Assembly: GCF_002284565.1 (NCBI RefSeq)
Contig: NZ_NPKI01000026.1
Coordinates: 1-64,000 of the forward strand
Direction of reading: 5' to 3'
Length of the DNA stretch: 64,000 nt
DNA from: Mesorhizobium mediterraneum
GTDB lineage: Bacteria > Pseudomonadota > Alphaproteobacteria > Rhizobiales > Rhizobiaceae
A program made the position numbers and the translations under genes. Shown piece by piece: positions 1 to 9,079 of the stretch (positions within the stretch are counted from its first letter, which is position 1; each line of letters starts with the position of its first letter). The notes beneath the pieces were generated by a model. That model worked only from the letters and a program-made list of their open reading frames with translations. It was not told where the DNA came from and did not search any database.

Positions 1-89
1 CTGCCGGCCTTCAAAAAGGCCCTCACTGACCACCGAAATCCACTTCGCTCCCCGTGCAAAGCCCTCACAAGGGGAGAAGGGCTCGCCGC

Positions 90-2102
90 ATGAGCCAGCT
101 CGGCGCTACCATTACCCCCGAAGGTATCCGCTTCGCCGCATGGTCGTCTGCGGCCAGCCGGCTCTGGGTCTCGATCTTTGACGAACGGGGAAACCGCGAG
201 ATCGACCGGCTCGAACTCCGGTCGGAAGGCGAGGGCGTTCACGCGCTTTTCGTTGCCGGCCTCGCTGCCGGCACCCGATACGGCTTTCGCGCCGATGGCG
301 ACTATGCGCCCGAGCGAGGGCTCTGGTTTGATCCCGACAAGCTGCTGGTCGACCCCTATGCCGTCGAGATCGACAGGCCGTATGTCTGTGACGACCGGCT
401 CGCCGCTCGCCGGGGCGAGGGGACCGACACCGCCCCGCTGCTGTCGAAGGCGATTGCCGGCGCCTTGGCAGAGCCGCTGGCTGCTTTGCCGCCGCTGTTC
501 CAGCCCGGTGGACTGGTCTACGAAGTGCCGGTGCGAGCCTTCACCATGTTGCATCCGGACATCCCGAAGCAGCAGCGCGGCACGATTGCCGCCCTTGCCC
601 ATCCGGCCGTCGTCGAGCACTTGAAAAAACTCGGGGTCGGCGCGGTCGAATTGATGCCGGTGACGGCGTCGATCGACGAACGACATCTGCCGCCACTCGG
701 GCTCCGCAACGCCTGGGGCTACAATCCCGTGACCTTCATGACGCTCGATCCGCGCCTCGCGCCCGGCGGTCTCGCGGAATTGCGGCAGACGGTCGCCGCA
801 CTGCGTGAGGCCGGCATCGGTGTTATCCTCGACTTGGTCTTCAACCACACCGGCGAAAGCGACAGGTTTGGACCGACGCTGTCGCTGCGGGGCCTCGACA
901 GCCGCGCCTACTACCGGCATTGGCCGGACGGCAGCTTGGCTAACGACACCGGCACCGGCAATACGGTCGCTTGCGATCATCCGGTCGTCCAGGAAATGGT
1001 CCTCGACACGCTTCGTCATTTTGTCCGCCATGCCGGCGTCGACGGTTTCCGTTTCGATCTGGCGCCCATTCTAGGGCGGGTCGAGGGCGTTTTCGACACC
1101 GATGCGCCGTTGCTGAGAGCTGTTCGGAACGACCCGGTTCTTGGCGACAGGGTGCTGATCGCCGAGCCTTGGGATATCGGGCCGGACGGCTATCAGCTCG
1201 GCAACTTCCCGCCGCCTTTCCTCGAGTGGAACGACAGATATCGCGACGATATCCGCCGCTTCTGGCGTGGCGATCGCGGCATGATCGGCGCGCTGGCAAC
1301 GCGGCTCGCCGGCTCGTCCGATGTCTTTGCCAAAGCGGGAGAGCGAACAAGCCGCAGCGTCAACTTCATCGCCGCGCATGATGGCATGGCGCTGGCCGAT
1401 ATCGTTGCCTACGAGCACAAGCATAACGAGGCCAATGGCGAGCAGAACAGAGATGGCCACAACGAGAACCTGTCGTGGAACAACGGCGTCGAAGGCGAAG
1501 CCGGCGATGAGGCCATCGCCAAGGCCCGCTTTGATGATCAATGCGCGCTGCTGGCGACGCTGTTTGCCTCGCGTGGAACGATCATGCTGACCGCAGGCGA
1601 CGAATTCGGCCGCACGCAAAAGGGCAACAACAACGCCTATGCGCAGGACAACGAAATCACCTGGCTCGACTGGGCCGGCCGTGACCAGACGCTGGAGCAT
1701 TATGCCTCTGGACTTGCCGCGATGCGTCGCGCCGCGCCGGCACTTTCCGACACGCGTTTCCTGACCGGAGAGCCGCGGCCCGGGTCGGAAGTACCGGATG
1801 TTGCCTGGCTGACCGAGACCGGGGCGCCAGTCGATGAGAGAAGCTGGCAGAACCCTGAGCGGCATCGCCTGGCCATGGTGCTCGGCGGCACTGGCGACGG
1901 GGGCTGCCGTCTTGCGGTCGTCGTCAATGGCGATCGTCGGGCCTGTATGTTCACGCTACCGGAGCGCGAGGGATTTTTCTGGGGCCCGGCCATGGAAACA
2001 TCGGCTGGCGCTTTCGACATCTCGCAGCCGGTGCCTGGGCGAACGGTCGTTTTCATGATCGAGCGCAAGGTCGGGCCGGCCCGCATCGAGGAGAACCCAT
2101 GA
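90..2102 (+). CDS. glgX: Glycogen debranching enzyme GlgX
   Basis: Isoamylase-type GH13 enzyme that hydrolyses alpha-1,6 branches of glycogen or limit dextrin in the cytoplasm. The four GH13 regions are visible: LDLVFNH near residue 246, GFRFDLAP near 318 (nucleophile Asp), IAEPWD near 356 (acid/base Glu) and AAHD near 427. The ATG at 90 is chosen because GGGGAGAAGG lies about 10 nt upstream and the MSQLGATITPEG start fits the family; an in-frame ATG at 54 would add 12 unrelated residues. The product is about 670 aa, normal for GlgX. Its stop overlaps the start of the alpha-glucosidase gene, so the two are cotranscribed. Other glg genes may lie before the window but cannot be seen. Confidence 0.93.
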   Translation: MSQLGATITPEGIRFAAWSSAASRLWVSIFDERGNREIDRLELRSEGEGVHALFVAGLAAGTRYGFRADGDYAPERGLWFDPDKLLVDPYAVEIDRPYVCDDRLAARRGEGTDTAPLLSKAIAGALAEPLAALPPLFQPGGLVYEVPVRAFTMLHPDIPKQQRGTIAALAHPAVVEHLKKLGVGAVELMPVTASIDERHLPPLGLRNAWGYNPVTFMTLDPRLAPGGLAELRQTVAALREAGIGVILDLVFNHTGESDRFGPTLSLRGLDSRAYYRHWPDGSLANDTGTGNTVACDHPVVQEMVLDTLRHFVRHAGVDGFRFDLAPILGRVEGVFDTDAPLLRAVRNDPVLGDRVLIAEPWDIGPDGYQLGNFPPPFLEWNDRYRDDIRRFWRGDRGMIGALATRLAGSSDVFAKAGERTSRSVNFIAAHDGMALADIVAYEHKHNEANGEQNRDGHNENLSWNNGVEGEAGDEAIAKARFDDQCALLATLFASRGTIMLTAGDEFGRTQKGNNNAYAQDNEITWLDWAGRDQTLEHYASGLAAMRRAAPALSDTRFLTGEPRPGSEVPDVAWLTETGAPVDERSWQNPERHRLAMVLGGTGDGGCRLAVVVNGDRRACMFTLPEREGFFWGPAMETSAGAFDISQPVPGRTVVFMIERKVGPARIEENP

Positions 2103-3730
2103 TGGCTGATGACAATGCCGAGTGGTGGCGCGGCTGCGTCATCTATCAGATCTACCCGCGCTCCTTCCAGGACACGACGGGGGACGGCGGCGGCGATCTG
2201 CGTGGCATTGCCTCAAGGCTGGCTCATGTTGCATCGCTTGGCGTCGACGCCATCTGGCTGTCGCCCATCTTCAAATCCCCGATGGCCGATATGGGCTACG
2301 ACGTGTCCGACTATACAGCCGTCGATCCGATGTTCGGCACGTCGGAGGAATTCGACGCGGTGGTCGCCGAGGCGCACCGTCTCGGCCTGAAAGTCATCAT
2401 CGACCAGGTCCTGTCGCATTCGTCCGATCGGCATGAATGGTTCGTCGAAAGCCGCTCAAGCCGCGATAACCCCAAGGCCGACTGGTATGTCTGGGCCGAT
2501 CCGAGGCCTGACGGCACCGCGCCCAACAACTGGCTGTCGGTCTTCGGCGGCCCTGCCTGGGAGTGGGATGCGACCCGCAGGCAATATTACATGCACAATT
2601 TCCTCGCCTCGCAGCCGGACCTGAATTTCCACAATCCGGAGGTTCAGGACGCCTTGCTGGAGACGGTGCGGTTCTGGCTGGAGCGCGGCGTCGACGGTTT
2701 CCGGCTGGATACGGTCAACTACTACGTCCATGACCGCTGGCTGCGCAGCAACCCGCCGCTGGCATCGAGCGTCGCCGGCACCAACACCGAAACCAATCCC
2801 TACCTCTACCAGGAGCATCTGTTCGACAAGACGCAGCCTGAAAACCTCGCTTTCCTCAGGCGTTTTCGGGCGCTACTCGATGGATATGAGGGTCGCGCCG
2901 CTGTCGGTGAGGTCGGCGACGAGGACCGTTCATTGCAGACGCTCGCCGCCTACACCGCCGACGGCGACAAGCTTGACATGTGCTACACTTTCGACCTGCT
3001 CGGTCCGCAATTCTCGGCAGCACACGTACGTGGCTGCGTCGAGGCCTTCGAGCGCGCAGTGTCCGACGGCTGGGTCTGCTGGGCGTTTTCCAACCACGAC
3101 GTCGTTCGCCACGTGACGCGCTGGACAAGACCCCACGGCGATCCGGAGAGGGTCGCAAAATTCTCGATCGCGCTGCTGTCATGCCTGCGTGGATCGATCT
3201 GCCTCTATCAGGGTGAGGAGCTTGGGTTGGAGGAGGCGAAACTGGCGTTCGAGGATCTGCGCGACCCCTACGGCATCCGCTTCTGGCCCGGGTTCAAGGG
3301 CAGGGATGGATGCCGCACGCCGATGGTCTGGGAGAAAGGCGCCGAGAATGCCGGTTTTTCCACCGGCAGGCCGTGGCTTCCGGTGCCGGATAGCCATCGC
3401 GCCCGCGCGGTTGATGTCCAAAACGGCGAGGAGAAGTCGGTTCTAGCCAGCTACCGGGCGATGCTCGCCTTGCGCAAGCAGCATGTGGCCCTGGTACAGG
3501 GCTCGATCCGGTTTCTCGATGCAGAGGGTGATGTCCTTGCCTTCATTCGTGAAGGCGGCGGCGAGAAGCTGCTCTGCGTCTTCAATTTCGCCGACGCGCC
3601 GGCCAACTGGCCGTTGGCGCCGGATGTAGATGTTGCAGAGACAATCGATCTTGGCGGCACTGGGGCCGCCTTGCAGAGCAAAATTCTGTCGCTGCCGCCG
3701 CTGGGCTGCTTCCTCGGGCGAGCCGGCTGA
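2099..3730 (+). CDS. GH13 alpha-glucosidase (oligosaccharide hydrolase)
   Basis: Exo-acting alpha-glucosidase of family GH13, 543 aa, probably releasing glucose from short malto-oligosaccharides such as those freed by the upstream debranching enzyme. Catalytic regions visible: DQVLSH near residue 100, GFRLDTVNYY near 199 (nucleophile Asp), EVGDE near 270 (acid/base Glu) and FSNHDVV near 330. Region I has Ser where many GH13 enzymes have Asn (VNH), a variant I associate with alphaproteobacterial alpha-glucosidases. The start overlaps the glgX stop (ATGATGG); either of two adjacent ATGs is possible. It could equally be annotated oligo-1,6-glucosidase or trehalose-related; substrate specificity is not decidable here. 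No signal peptide, so cytoplasmic. Confidence 0.9.
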   Translation: MMADDNAEWWRGCVIYQIYPRSFQDTTGDGGGDLRGIASRLAHVASLGVDAIWLSPIFKSPMADMGYDVSDYTAVDPMFGTSEEFDAVVAEAHRLGLKVIIDQVLSHSSDRHEWFVESRSSRDNPKADWYVWADPRPDGTAPNNWLSVFGGPAWEWDATRRQYYMHNFLASQPDLNFHNPEVQDALLETVRFWLERGVDGFRLDTVNYYVHDRWLRSNPPLASSVAGTNTETNPYLYQEHLFDKTQPENLAFLRRFRALLDGYEGRAAVGEVGDEDRSLQTLAAYTADGDKLDMCYTFDLLGPQFSAAHVRGCVEAFERAVSDGWVCWAFSNHDVVRHVTRWTRPHGDPERVAKFSIALLSCLRGSICLYQGEELGLEEAKLAFEDLRDPYGIRFWPGFKGRDGCRTPMVWEKGAENAGFSTGRPWLPVPDSHRARAVDVQNGEEKSVLASYRAMLALRKQHVALVQGSIRFLDAEGDVLAFIREGGGEKLLCVFNFADAPANWPLAPDVDVAETIDLGGTGAALQSKILSLPPLGCFLGRAG

Positions 3731-3746
3731 CCTTCCTACCTGGCCG

Positions 3747-5531
3747 TCATTGAACGAGCACGGAGCGCCCGCAAGTCGCGCCCAAGACCCGGACATCGGC
3801 CTCGCCGACACGCACGCCCAGTGCCGCAAGCACGTTATAAACCAATTCGTCGACAGGTGCAGTCACACCGTTCAGCAGCGCCACAATTGCTGGCTTCACC
3901 GTTCCAAGCAGCGCGGTTACATCAAGCCCGAGGCCCAGCGCACTGACCGAAAGCGACAAATTGTTGACCAGCGACGTGGTAAGAGATTGCGTCAGGTTTT
4001 TCGTGGAAGCGGTCTTTATCGTCTTGTTTGCGATTTCGGTGCTGTTGAAGGTCAATGCCGTCGGCTCGGTGTTGGTGATCTCGAAGGCCGCAGAGCCATT
4101 CACGCCGATCAGATTTAGGGTGAGAAACAGAAGCTTCACGCTGACCTGCGCGATTTCGGCATTTTGAAACGACTGTGGGTTGCTGAAATCGGCGAAGGCG
4201 GAGGGGCTGTTGTCGGCATCGCTGGCGCCAAGGTGCAGCGATGCTAGGCTCGGCCGTGCGGCAATGGAAACCTTCAAACTGTCGGGATGCCCCGTCGGGC
4301 AGCTGATGTCGGTCAGCTTGGCTTCGGCAGAGGCCACCTCGACATGCAGCGGCAGTTTGACGGCCAGGAGGCTGATGCCGCCACCGAGAGTCGCATTGCT
4401 GCCGCCGACCGACGCCACCAGCTTGATCCGTGTCTGCGCCGTTCGCACCACGGCGCCCTTCTCGCCAATTGTCAGCCATGGCGAGAATTGCGCAGGTTCG
4501 CCGATGGCAACGGCAAGCGTGGTGGAGACAAGCCCCGGAATCGTGGCTCCGAGATTGAGCTCGACCTGCTTCGAGCCGTTGGCCAGTGCGGCGGCGGTAG
4601 TCAGTATGCCCATGGCGCTAGCGTCGACCGAGAAACCGGCCGACTTTTGCCCGAGGCCCAGTTGGCCAATTGATCCAAGGTCGACAAGATGATTGAGCGG
4701 TATCTTGACCGTGCTGGTGGTCCTTGAGGCGATTGTCTGCAAAGCAAGCTTGCTGGTGCTGCCAACGGGTGAAACGTCAGCCATGGCCGTCGCTATCTGG
4801 CCCACCGTAGCTTTCGAAGCCAACACCTCCGAATAGCTGACACCTGTCAGCTGCAACTGAACGGCAAGTGCGTCAAAGAACGAAAGCAGGTTGACGTCGG
4901 CAGCGATCAGAGCGTTGTAGTCCATGACGCTGAGCGAAATGTTGCCGCCCAGGAGGCCGCTGAGAAGCGAGTTCAGGATGCCGCCATTGACGCTGAGAAG
5001 CCTGGACCCGACCGAAAACATCGCCTGCGGCGCTATGCTGGCAACGGCTTGGGTGCCGATCACCGGAGTCGCGATAAGCGAACTCGCGAAATAGCGGGCG
5101 GGTATCTTTTGCAGCGCGACATGGACGGCGTTGTAGGGCGTCTTGCCGGCCTCGAAGCGCTTGTCAACGCCGAGCGACGACTCTGGTGAATATCGGCCGG
5201 CGGTGACCGACACCACGGTTTTTCCGAGAGTAGGAACGATTGTCTGTCCTGCCTTCTGAACAACAATACCCGGCATTCCGTTATCGCCGAGCGTGGTCAC
5301 CACCGCGGCCTCTATGTTGTTGATGTTGGAAGCCGCCGTGATCGCGGCAAGATCGACCAGTGACTGCGCCTCCCGGCGCTCCACATAGATCGAACCTTCA
5401 TCGATGGCGAAGGCAGCCAGCGCCAGCGCGAACGGTGCGCACAGCGCCGTCATGACGGTGAAGTTCGCCTTCGGGTCGCCAAGCATTGAGCGAGCAACCC
5501 GGCCGATCCTCCCCAGTAAAGGTTCCGACAT
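3747..5531 (-). CDS. TadG-like pilus/envelope assembly protein
   Basis: 594-aa protein with the TadG layout: a short basic N-terminus, a hydrophobic segment at about residues 25-45 (ALCAPFALALAAFAID) followed by EGSIYVERREAQSLVDLAAI, the conserved stretch after the membrane anchor in TadG N-terminal domains. The rest is a long Ala/Ser/Val/Leu-rich region expected outside the cytoplasmic membrane. TadG-type proteins are thought to act with TadE/TadF in Flp-type pili or related surface structures. The gene directly follows the tadE-like gene with no gap. No other tad genes occur here, so the pair is an orphan or works with a distant tad locus. It converges on the alpha-glucosidase gene with only 16 nt between them. 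Confidence 0.8.
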   Translation of the reverse strand: MSEPLLGRIGRVARSMLGDPKANFTVMTALCAPFALALAAFAIDEGSIYVERREAQSLVDLAAITAASNINNIEAAVVTTLGDNGMPGIVVQKAGQTIVPTLGKTVVSVTAGRYSPESSLGVDKRFEAGKTPYNAVHVALQKIPARYFASSLIATPVIGTQAVASIAPQAMFSVGSRLLSVNGGILNSLLSGLLGGNISLSVMDYNALIAADVNLLSFFDALAVQLQLTGVSYSEVLASKATVGQIATAMADVSPVGSTSKLALQTIASRTTSTVKIPLNHLVDLGSIGQLGLGQKSAGFSVDASAMGILTTAAALANGSKQVELNLGATIPGLVSTTLAVAIGEPAQFSPWLTIGEKGAVVRTAQTRIKLVASVGGSNATLGGGISLLAVKLPLHVEVASAEAKLTDISCPTGHPDSLKVSIAARPSLASLHLGASDADNSPSAFADFSNPQSFQNAEIAQVSVKLLFLTLNLIGVNGSAAFEITNTEPTALTFNSTEIANKTIKTASTKNLTQSLTTSLVNNLSLSVSALGLGLDVTALLGTVKPAIVALLNGVTAPVDELVYNVLAALGVRVGEADVRVLGATCGRSVLVQ

Positions 5532-6011
5532 TCAGATGCCCCCGACCCGTATTGTCGACTTGCGTGAGATCGTGCTTCCCGGCATGGGCAGCGCCGGGAA
5601 TAGATTCCAGACGGGCAGGTTGCTGGCATCGTATTGGATGGAGACCACGAACTGTTTTCCGTCGGCCGTGCTGTCTTTAGCCTGATAGGTCAGCTTGTCG
5701 GAATCGACAAAGGGATATCCACTGGCGTTGTTGTTGACGAAGCTGGTCACCAGCGCCTGGCGCTCGGTTTCGTTCAGCCCGGCAATTGCCGTGCGTGCGG
5801 CATCCGCCGCGATCTGCTGCACGGAGTTGCTTGCACCAAAATAGATACCATATGCAACCATGCCGAGCAAAAGCAGGATGAAAATGGGCGAAAGCAGTGC
5901 AAACTCGATTGCAGAGGTGCCGGAATTTTCTCTACATAGACGCCAGATTATTCTTAAGTGGAGTGTTTTTTGGCACTTTGTGGCGGCTGCCTTACTTTCT
6001 GTGCTGTTCAT
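5532..6011 (-). CDS. TadE-like pseudopilin protein
   Basis: 159-aa TadE family protein. Residues 30-55 hold the diagnostic stretch NSGTSAIEFALLSPIFILLLLGM: a Glu five residues inside a hydrophobic helix, as in TadE/TadF pseudopilins cleaved by a prepilin peptidase. The remainder is a small extracytoplasmic domain. It is the first gene of a two-gene minus-strand unit with the tadG-like gene, whose start codon abuts this stop. The start at 6011 is the only good Met ahead of the helix. Role in Flp pilus assembly is inferred from the family; no pilin or Tad ATPase gene is nearby. Confidence 0.8.
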   Translation of the reverse strand: MNSTESKAAATKCQKTLHLRIIWRLCRENSGTSAIEFALLSPIFILLLLGMVAYGIYFGASNSVQQIAADAARTAIAGLNETERQALVTSFVNNNASGYPFVDSDKLTYQAKDSTADGKQFVVSIQYDASNLPVWNLFPALPMPGSTISRKSTIRVGGI

Positions 6012-6395
6012 ACCCTTTGCCCGTTGGGAGATGTGTGAGATCTATCGAAGCCCATCGTGCAATGTAACCCATGGTTGCTTAAAGGCGGCTTAAGACATTT
6101 CGACAAAGTGGAATCGACGACAGGTTTCTTGCCGGAAACGAAAATCTCGAAGTGAGAAAACGCAGCCAAGCCTATGGTTTCAATTACTGTTCTATCGGCC
6201 ACGAGGTAGCTCTCGGCGCGCCTTACTTTGGGTGACCCCTAGAGCCTGTTGAAATAAAAATTCTCCACGTTACTGTCTGGCCACCAGCTGCCGGAAAGGG
6301 AACCGGCGGCGCGCTCAAAGGGGCCATCTAATCGGTTTCGGGGCGTCAACACTCAAGAGGCGTAGCTGTAGGGCCGTCTCGACAGGGAGAACTTC
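6012..6395. other. Intergenic region, tadE-like / oppA
   Basis: 384 nt between two divergent genes. It must hold both promoters, but I find no strong -35/-10 pair. A short inverted repeat GTTTC-N6-GAAAC lies at 6124-6139. No small ORF with a convincing ribosome binding site is visible. Confidence 0.5.
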
Positions 6396-7988
6396 ATGCT
6401 GAAAAATATGCTGAAGGCGACGGTATTCGCCACAACCATGACGTTGGCCGCGGGCACGTTCTACGCGCCGGCTTTCGCCGAGGTCGTCTATAACAGAGGC
6501 AGCGCCGCCGAAGTGGAGTCGGTCGACCCGCACAAGACCTCGACAGTCTACGAAGCCAATGTTTTGCGTGACCTGTTCCAGGGATTGGTCATGCAAGATC
6601 AAAAGGCGAATGTCATTCCGGGCGCCGCCGAGAGCTGGACGGTATCGGACGACGGCACCGTCTATACCTTCAAGCTGCGCAAGGACGGCGTCTGGTCGGA
6701 CGGCAGCCCGGTGACGGCAGATGACTTCGTCTACTCTTTCCAGCGGCTGGAAGACCCGGCCACCGGCGCCGAATATGCCTCGATGCTCTATCCCGTGAAG
6801 AACGCCGAGGAGGTGAACACCAAGAAGGCCAAGCCCGAGGAGATGGGCGTCAAGGCAATTGACGCAAGTACCCTGGAAGTGACGCTGAAGGCGCCCACGC
6901 CCTACTTCCTCGAAATGCTGACCCACCAGGCGGCCTATCCGGTCAACAAGGCTTCCATCGAAAAGCTTGGCGCAGATTGGATCAAGCCGGGCAACCTGGT
7001 CTCCAACGGCGCCTTTACGCTGGCGGAGTGGGTTCCCAACGACCACATCAAACTGGTCAAGAATCCGAAATTCTGGGATGCTGCGACCGTCAAGATCGAC
7101 ACCGTCAACGTTATCCCGACCGAAGACCGCTCGTCGGCGATGAAGCGCTTCGAGGCCGGCGAACTCGACAGCTACGATGATCTCCCGACCGAACAGCTCG
7201 CCGATCTCAAGGCCAAGTTTGGCGATCAAATCCGCGTCGGGCCGTATCTCGGCACCTACTATTATGCGATCAAGACCGACAAGGCCCCATGGGATAATGT
7301 CGAGCTGCGCAACGCCATCTCCATGGCAATCGACCGCGACTTCATTGCCGAAAAGGTCTGGCAGAACTCGATGCTGCCCGGTTATTCGATGGTGCCTCCG
7401 GGCATCGAGGGTTACACGCCGGCAATGGCCAAGTATGCTGAGATGTCGCAAATCGACCGCGAGGACGAAGCCAAGAAGGTGCTTGAGAAGCTTGGCTACA
7501 CGCCCGAGAATCCGCTGAAGATGGAAATCCGCTACAACACTTCGGAAAACCACAAGAACACCGCGGTCGCCATCCAGGAACAGTTGAAGCCGCTCGGCAT
7601 CGAAATCACGTTGCTCAACACCGACACCAAGACCCACTACTCCTTCCTGGAGCAGAAGGGCGACTATGACGTCGCGCGTGCCGCCTGGATTGCGGACTAC
7701 AAGGATCCGGAAACCTTCCTCGGCATCACCCGCAAGGCCAGTGGCAACAACTATTCGGTCTACAACAGCCCGAAATACGAGGAGGCCATGGACAAGGCGG
7801 CAGCCGCCGGCGGCAAGCCCGAAGAGCGCATGAAGGAACTCGCCAAGGCCGAGCGCATCCTCGTCGATGAGGTCGGCAACATCCCGCTTCTCTACTATAG
7901 TTATCACGATATCGTTTCTCCGAAGCTTCATGGCTTCGAGGACAACGTCATGGACGTGCATCCGTCGCGCTTCATCTCCAAGGACTGA
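6396..7988 (+). CDS. oppA: Oligopeptide ABC transporter substrate-binding protein (OppA-like)
   Basis: Periplasmic solute-binding protein of the extracellular family 5 type (530 aa), expected to capture peptides and pass them to the permeases encoded downstream. A signal peptide is clear (MLKNMLKATVFATTMTLAAG to AFA, cleavage near residue 28). The mature protein begins with the family pattern VESVDPHKT, and AESWTVSDDGTVYTFKLR is a typical SBP_bac_5 segment. AGGGAGAA lies just ahead of the ATG. The gene leads a four-gene operon. A strong hairpin follows its stop and probably protects or separates its mRNA. Peptide specificity is inferred from the best family fit; opines or other nickel/peptide-family cargos are possible. 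Confidence 0.88.
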   Translation: MLKNMLKATVFATTMTLAAGTFYAPAFAEVVYNRGSAAEVESVDPHKTSTVYEANVLRDLFQGLVMQDQKANVIPGAAESWTVSDDGTVYTFKLRKDGVWSDGSPVTADDFVYSFQRLEDPATGAEYASMLYPVKNAEEVNTKKAKPEEMGVKAIDASTLEVTLKAPTPYFLEMLTHQAAYPVNKASIEKLGADWIKPGNLVSNGAFTLAEWVPNDHIKLVKNPKFWDAATVKIDTVNVIPTEDRSSAMKRFEAGELDSYDDLPTEQLADLKAKFGDQIRVGPYLGTYYYAIKTDKAPWDNVELRNAISMAIDRDFIAEKVWQNSMLPGYSMVPPGIEGYTPAMAKYAEMSQIDREDEAKKVLEKLGYTPENPLKMEIRYNTSENHKNTAVAIQEQLKPLGIEITLLNTDTKTHYSFLEQKGDYDVARAAWIADYKDPETFLGITRKASGNNYSVYNSPKYEEAMDKAAAAGGKPEERMKELAKAERILVDEVGNIPLLYYSYHDIVSPKLHGFEDNVMDVHPSRFISKD

Positions 7989-8024
7989 TTTTCCTTGGCC
8001 GAACTGCCGCTCTTTTGCAGCGCC

Positions 8025-8044
8025 GCGCGTCCTTCGGGACGCGC
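8025..8044 (+). promoter_or_regulatory. Intercistronic hairpin after oppA
   Basis: Perfect 8-bp inverted repeat GCGCGTCC / GGACGCGC around a TTCG tetraloop, closed by C-G, the unusually stable cUUCGg form in RNA. No T-run follows, so it is more likely an mRNA 3'-end stabiliser or partial attenuator between the binding-protein gene and the permease genes than a full terminator. Confidence 0.6.
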
Positions 8045-8083
8045 AAAGGACGCTGTAACGCTTTGATTTTGCGCATGGCCCTT

Positions 8084-8100
8084 CCGAACCTTCGGTTCGG
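8084..8100 (+). promoter_or_regulatory. Second hairpin before oppB
   Basis: CCGAACC-TTC-GGTTCGG, a 6-7 bp stem 40 nt after the previous hairpin in the same oppA-oppB gap. Without a T-run it is best read as part of the same mRNA-processing or attenuation region. Confidence 0.45.
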
Positions 8101-8155
8101 TTCGGGGTCATGAGTTAGGGCGGCGGTTCCGGTTTGCTAGCAAAGCGGGGAACCG

Positions 8156-9079
8156 ATGCTGCGTTACGTATTTCGGCGGCTCCTGACCGCCATTCCGACG
8201 CTGTTCGTCATCGTGACGATGGCGTTCTTCCTGATACGCGTCGCGCCGGGCGGGCCATTCAATCAGGAGCGGGGCCTGAGTCCGGAGATCAAGGCCAATC
8301 TTGAAGCGCAGTTTGGCCTGAACGATCCGCTCTGGCTGCAATATGTCCACTATCTCGGCAATCTGCTGCGCGGCAATTTCGGGCCGAGCTACAACATGCC
8401 GGATTTCACCGTCACCGAATTGTTTGCCAAGGGGCTGCCCATTTCGATTCAGATCGGCGCCTCGGCCCTGATCCTGGCGCTGCTGCTCGGCAGTCTCCTC
8501 GGCACCATTGCCGCGCTCAATCAGAACAAGCTTGCCGACTATTCGGTGATTGCGCTGGCTGCCGCTGGCAGCACTATCCCGACCTTCGTCATCGCACCAG
8601 TGATCCAGCTTTTGTTCGGTCTGACCTGGAAGCTGCTGCCGATCGGCGGCTGGGGGGATGGCGCTCTCCTCAACAAGGTCGGGCCTGTGCTGACCCTGGC
8701 TTTGCCGCAGATCGCCATCGTCGCCCGCCTGATGCGCGGCTCGATGATCGAATCGTTGCGCTCGCACCACATCCGCACCGCACGCGCGCTCGGTCTGTCG
8801 GACTGGTCGGTGGTCGTCAAGCATGCGCTGCGCGGCGCCATTCTGCCGATCGTCTCCTTCACCGGCCCGGCGGCGGCGGCATTGCTCACCGGCTCGATCA
8901 TCGTCGAGACGATTTTCGCCGTTCCCGGCATCGGCCGCTATTTCGTCGAGGCTGCGCTCAACCGCGACTACACGCTGGTCATGGGCACTGTGGTGGTCAT
9001 CGCTCTGTTCACCATCGTCTTCAACCTGATCGTCGACATCATGTACGCCTTCGTCGATCCGAGAGTGCGCTATGACTGA
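8156..9079 (+). CDS. oppB: Oligopeptide ABC transporter permease (OppB-like)
   Basis: Inner-membrane permease of the DppB/OppB family (307 aa). It starts MLRYVFRRLLTAIPTLFVI, the usual first helix of OppB, and carries the EAA-loop region ARALGLSDWSVVVKHALRGAILPI that contacts the ATPase (about residues 204-227). The following FAVPGIGRYFVEAALNRDY is also typical. The length is normal. The ATG has GCGGGGA upstream. Its end overlaps the start of oppC by 8 nt, so translation is coupled. Confidence 0.9.
   Translation: MLRYVFRRLLTAIPTLFVIVTMAFFLIRVAPGGPFNQERGLSPEIKANLEAQFGLNDPLWLQYVHYLGNLLRGNFGPSYNMPDFTVTELFAKGLPISIQIGASALILALLLGSLLGTIAALNQNKLADYSVIALAAAGSTIPTFVIAPVIQLLFGLTWKLLPIGGWGDGALLNKVGPVLTLALPQIAIVARLMRGSMIESLRSHHIRTARALGLSDWSVVVKHALRGAILPIVSFTGPAAAALLTGSIIVETIFAVPGIGRYFVEAALNRDYTLVMGTVVVIALFTIVFNLIVDIMYAFVDPRVRYD

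Noticed and set aside
1..89. Possible end of an upstream gene overlapping glgX
   Set aside because: One frame reaches a TGA at 91-93 overlapping the glgX ATG, but 30 residues are too few and unlike any Glg protein end to support a call.
1071..1865. Long antisense frame within glgX
   Set aside because: Antisense shadow of a conserved GH13 gene; no start signal or family match.
6315..8111. 598-codon minus-strand open frame opposite oppA
   Set aside because: It is the antisense of a clear binding-protein gene, in a GC-rich genome where such shadows are common, and its translation resembles no known family.
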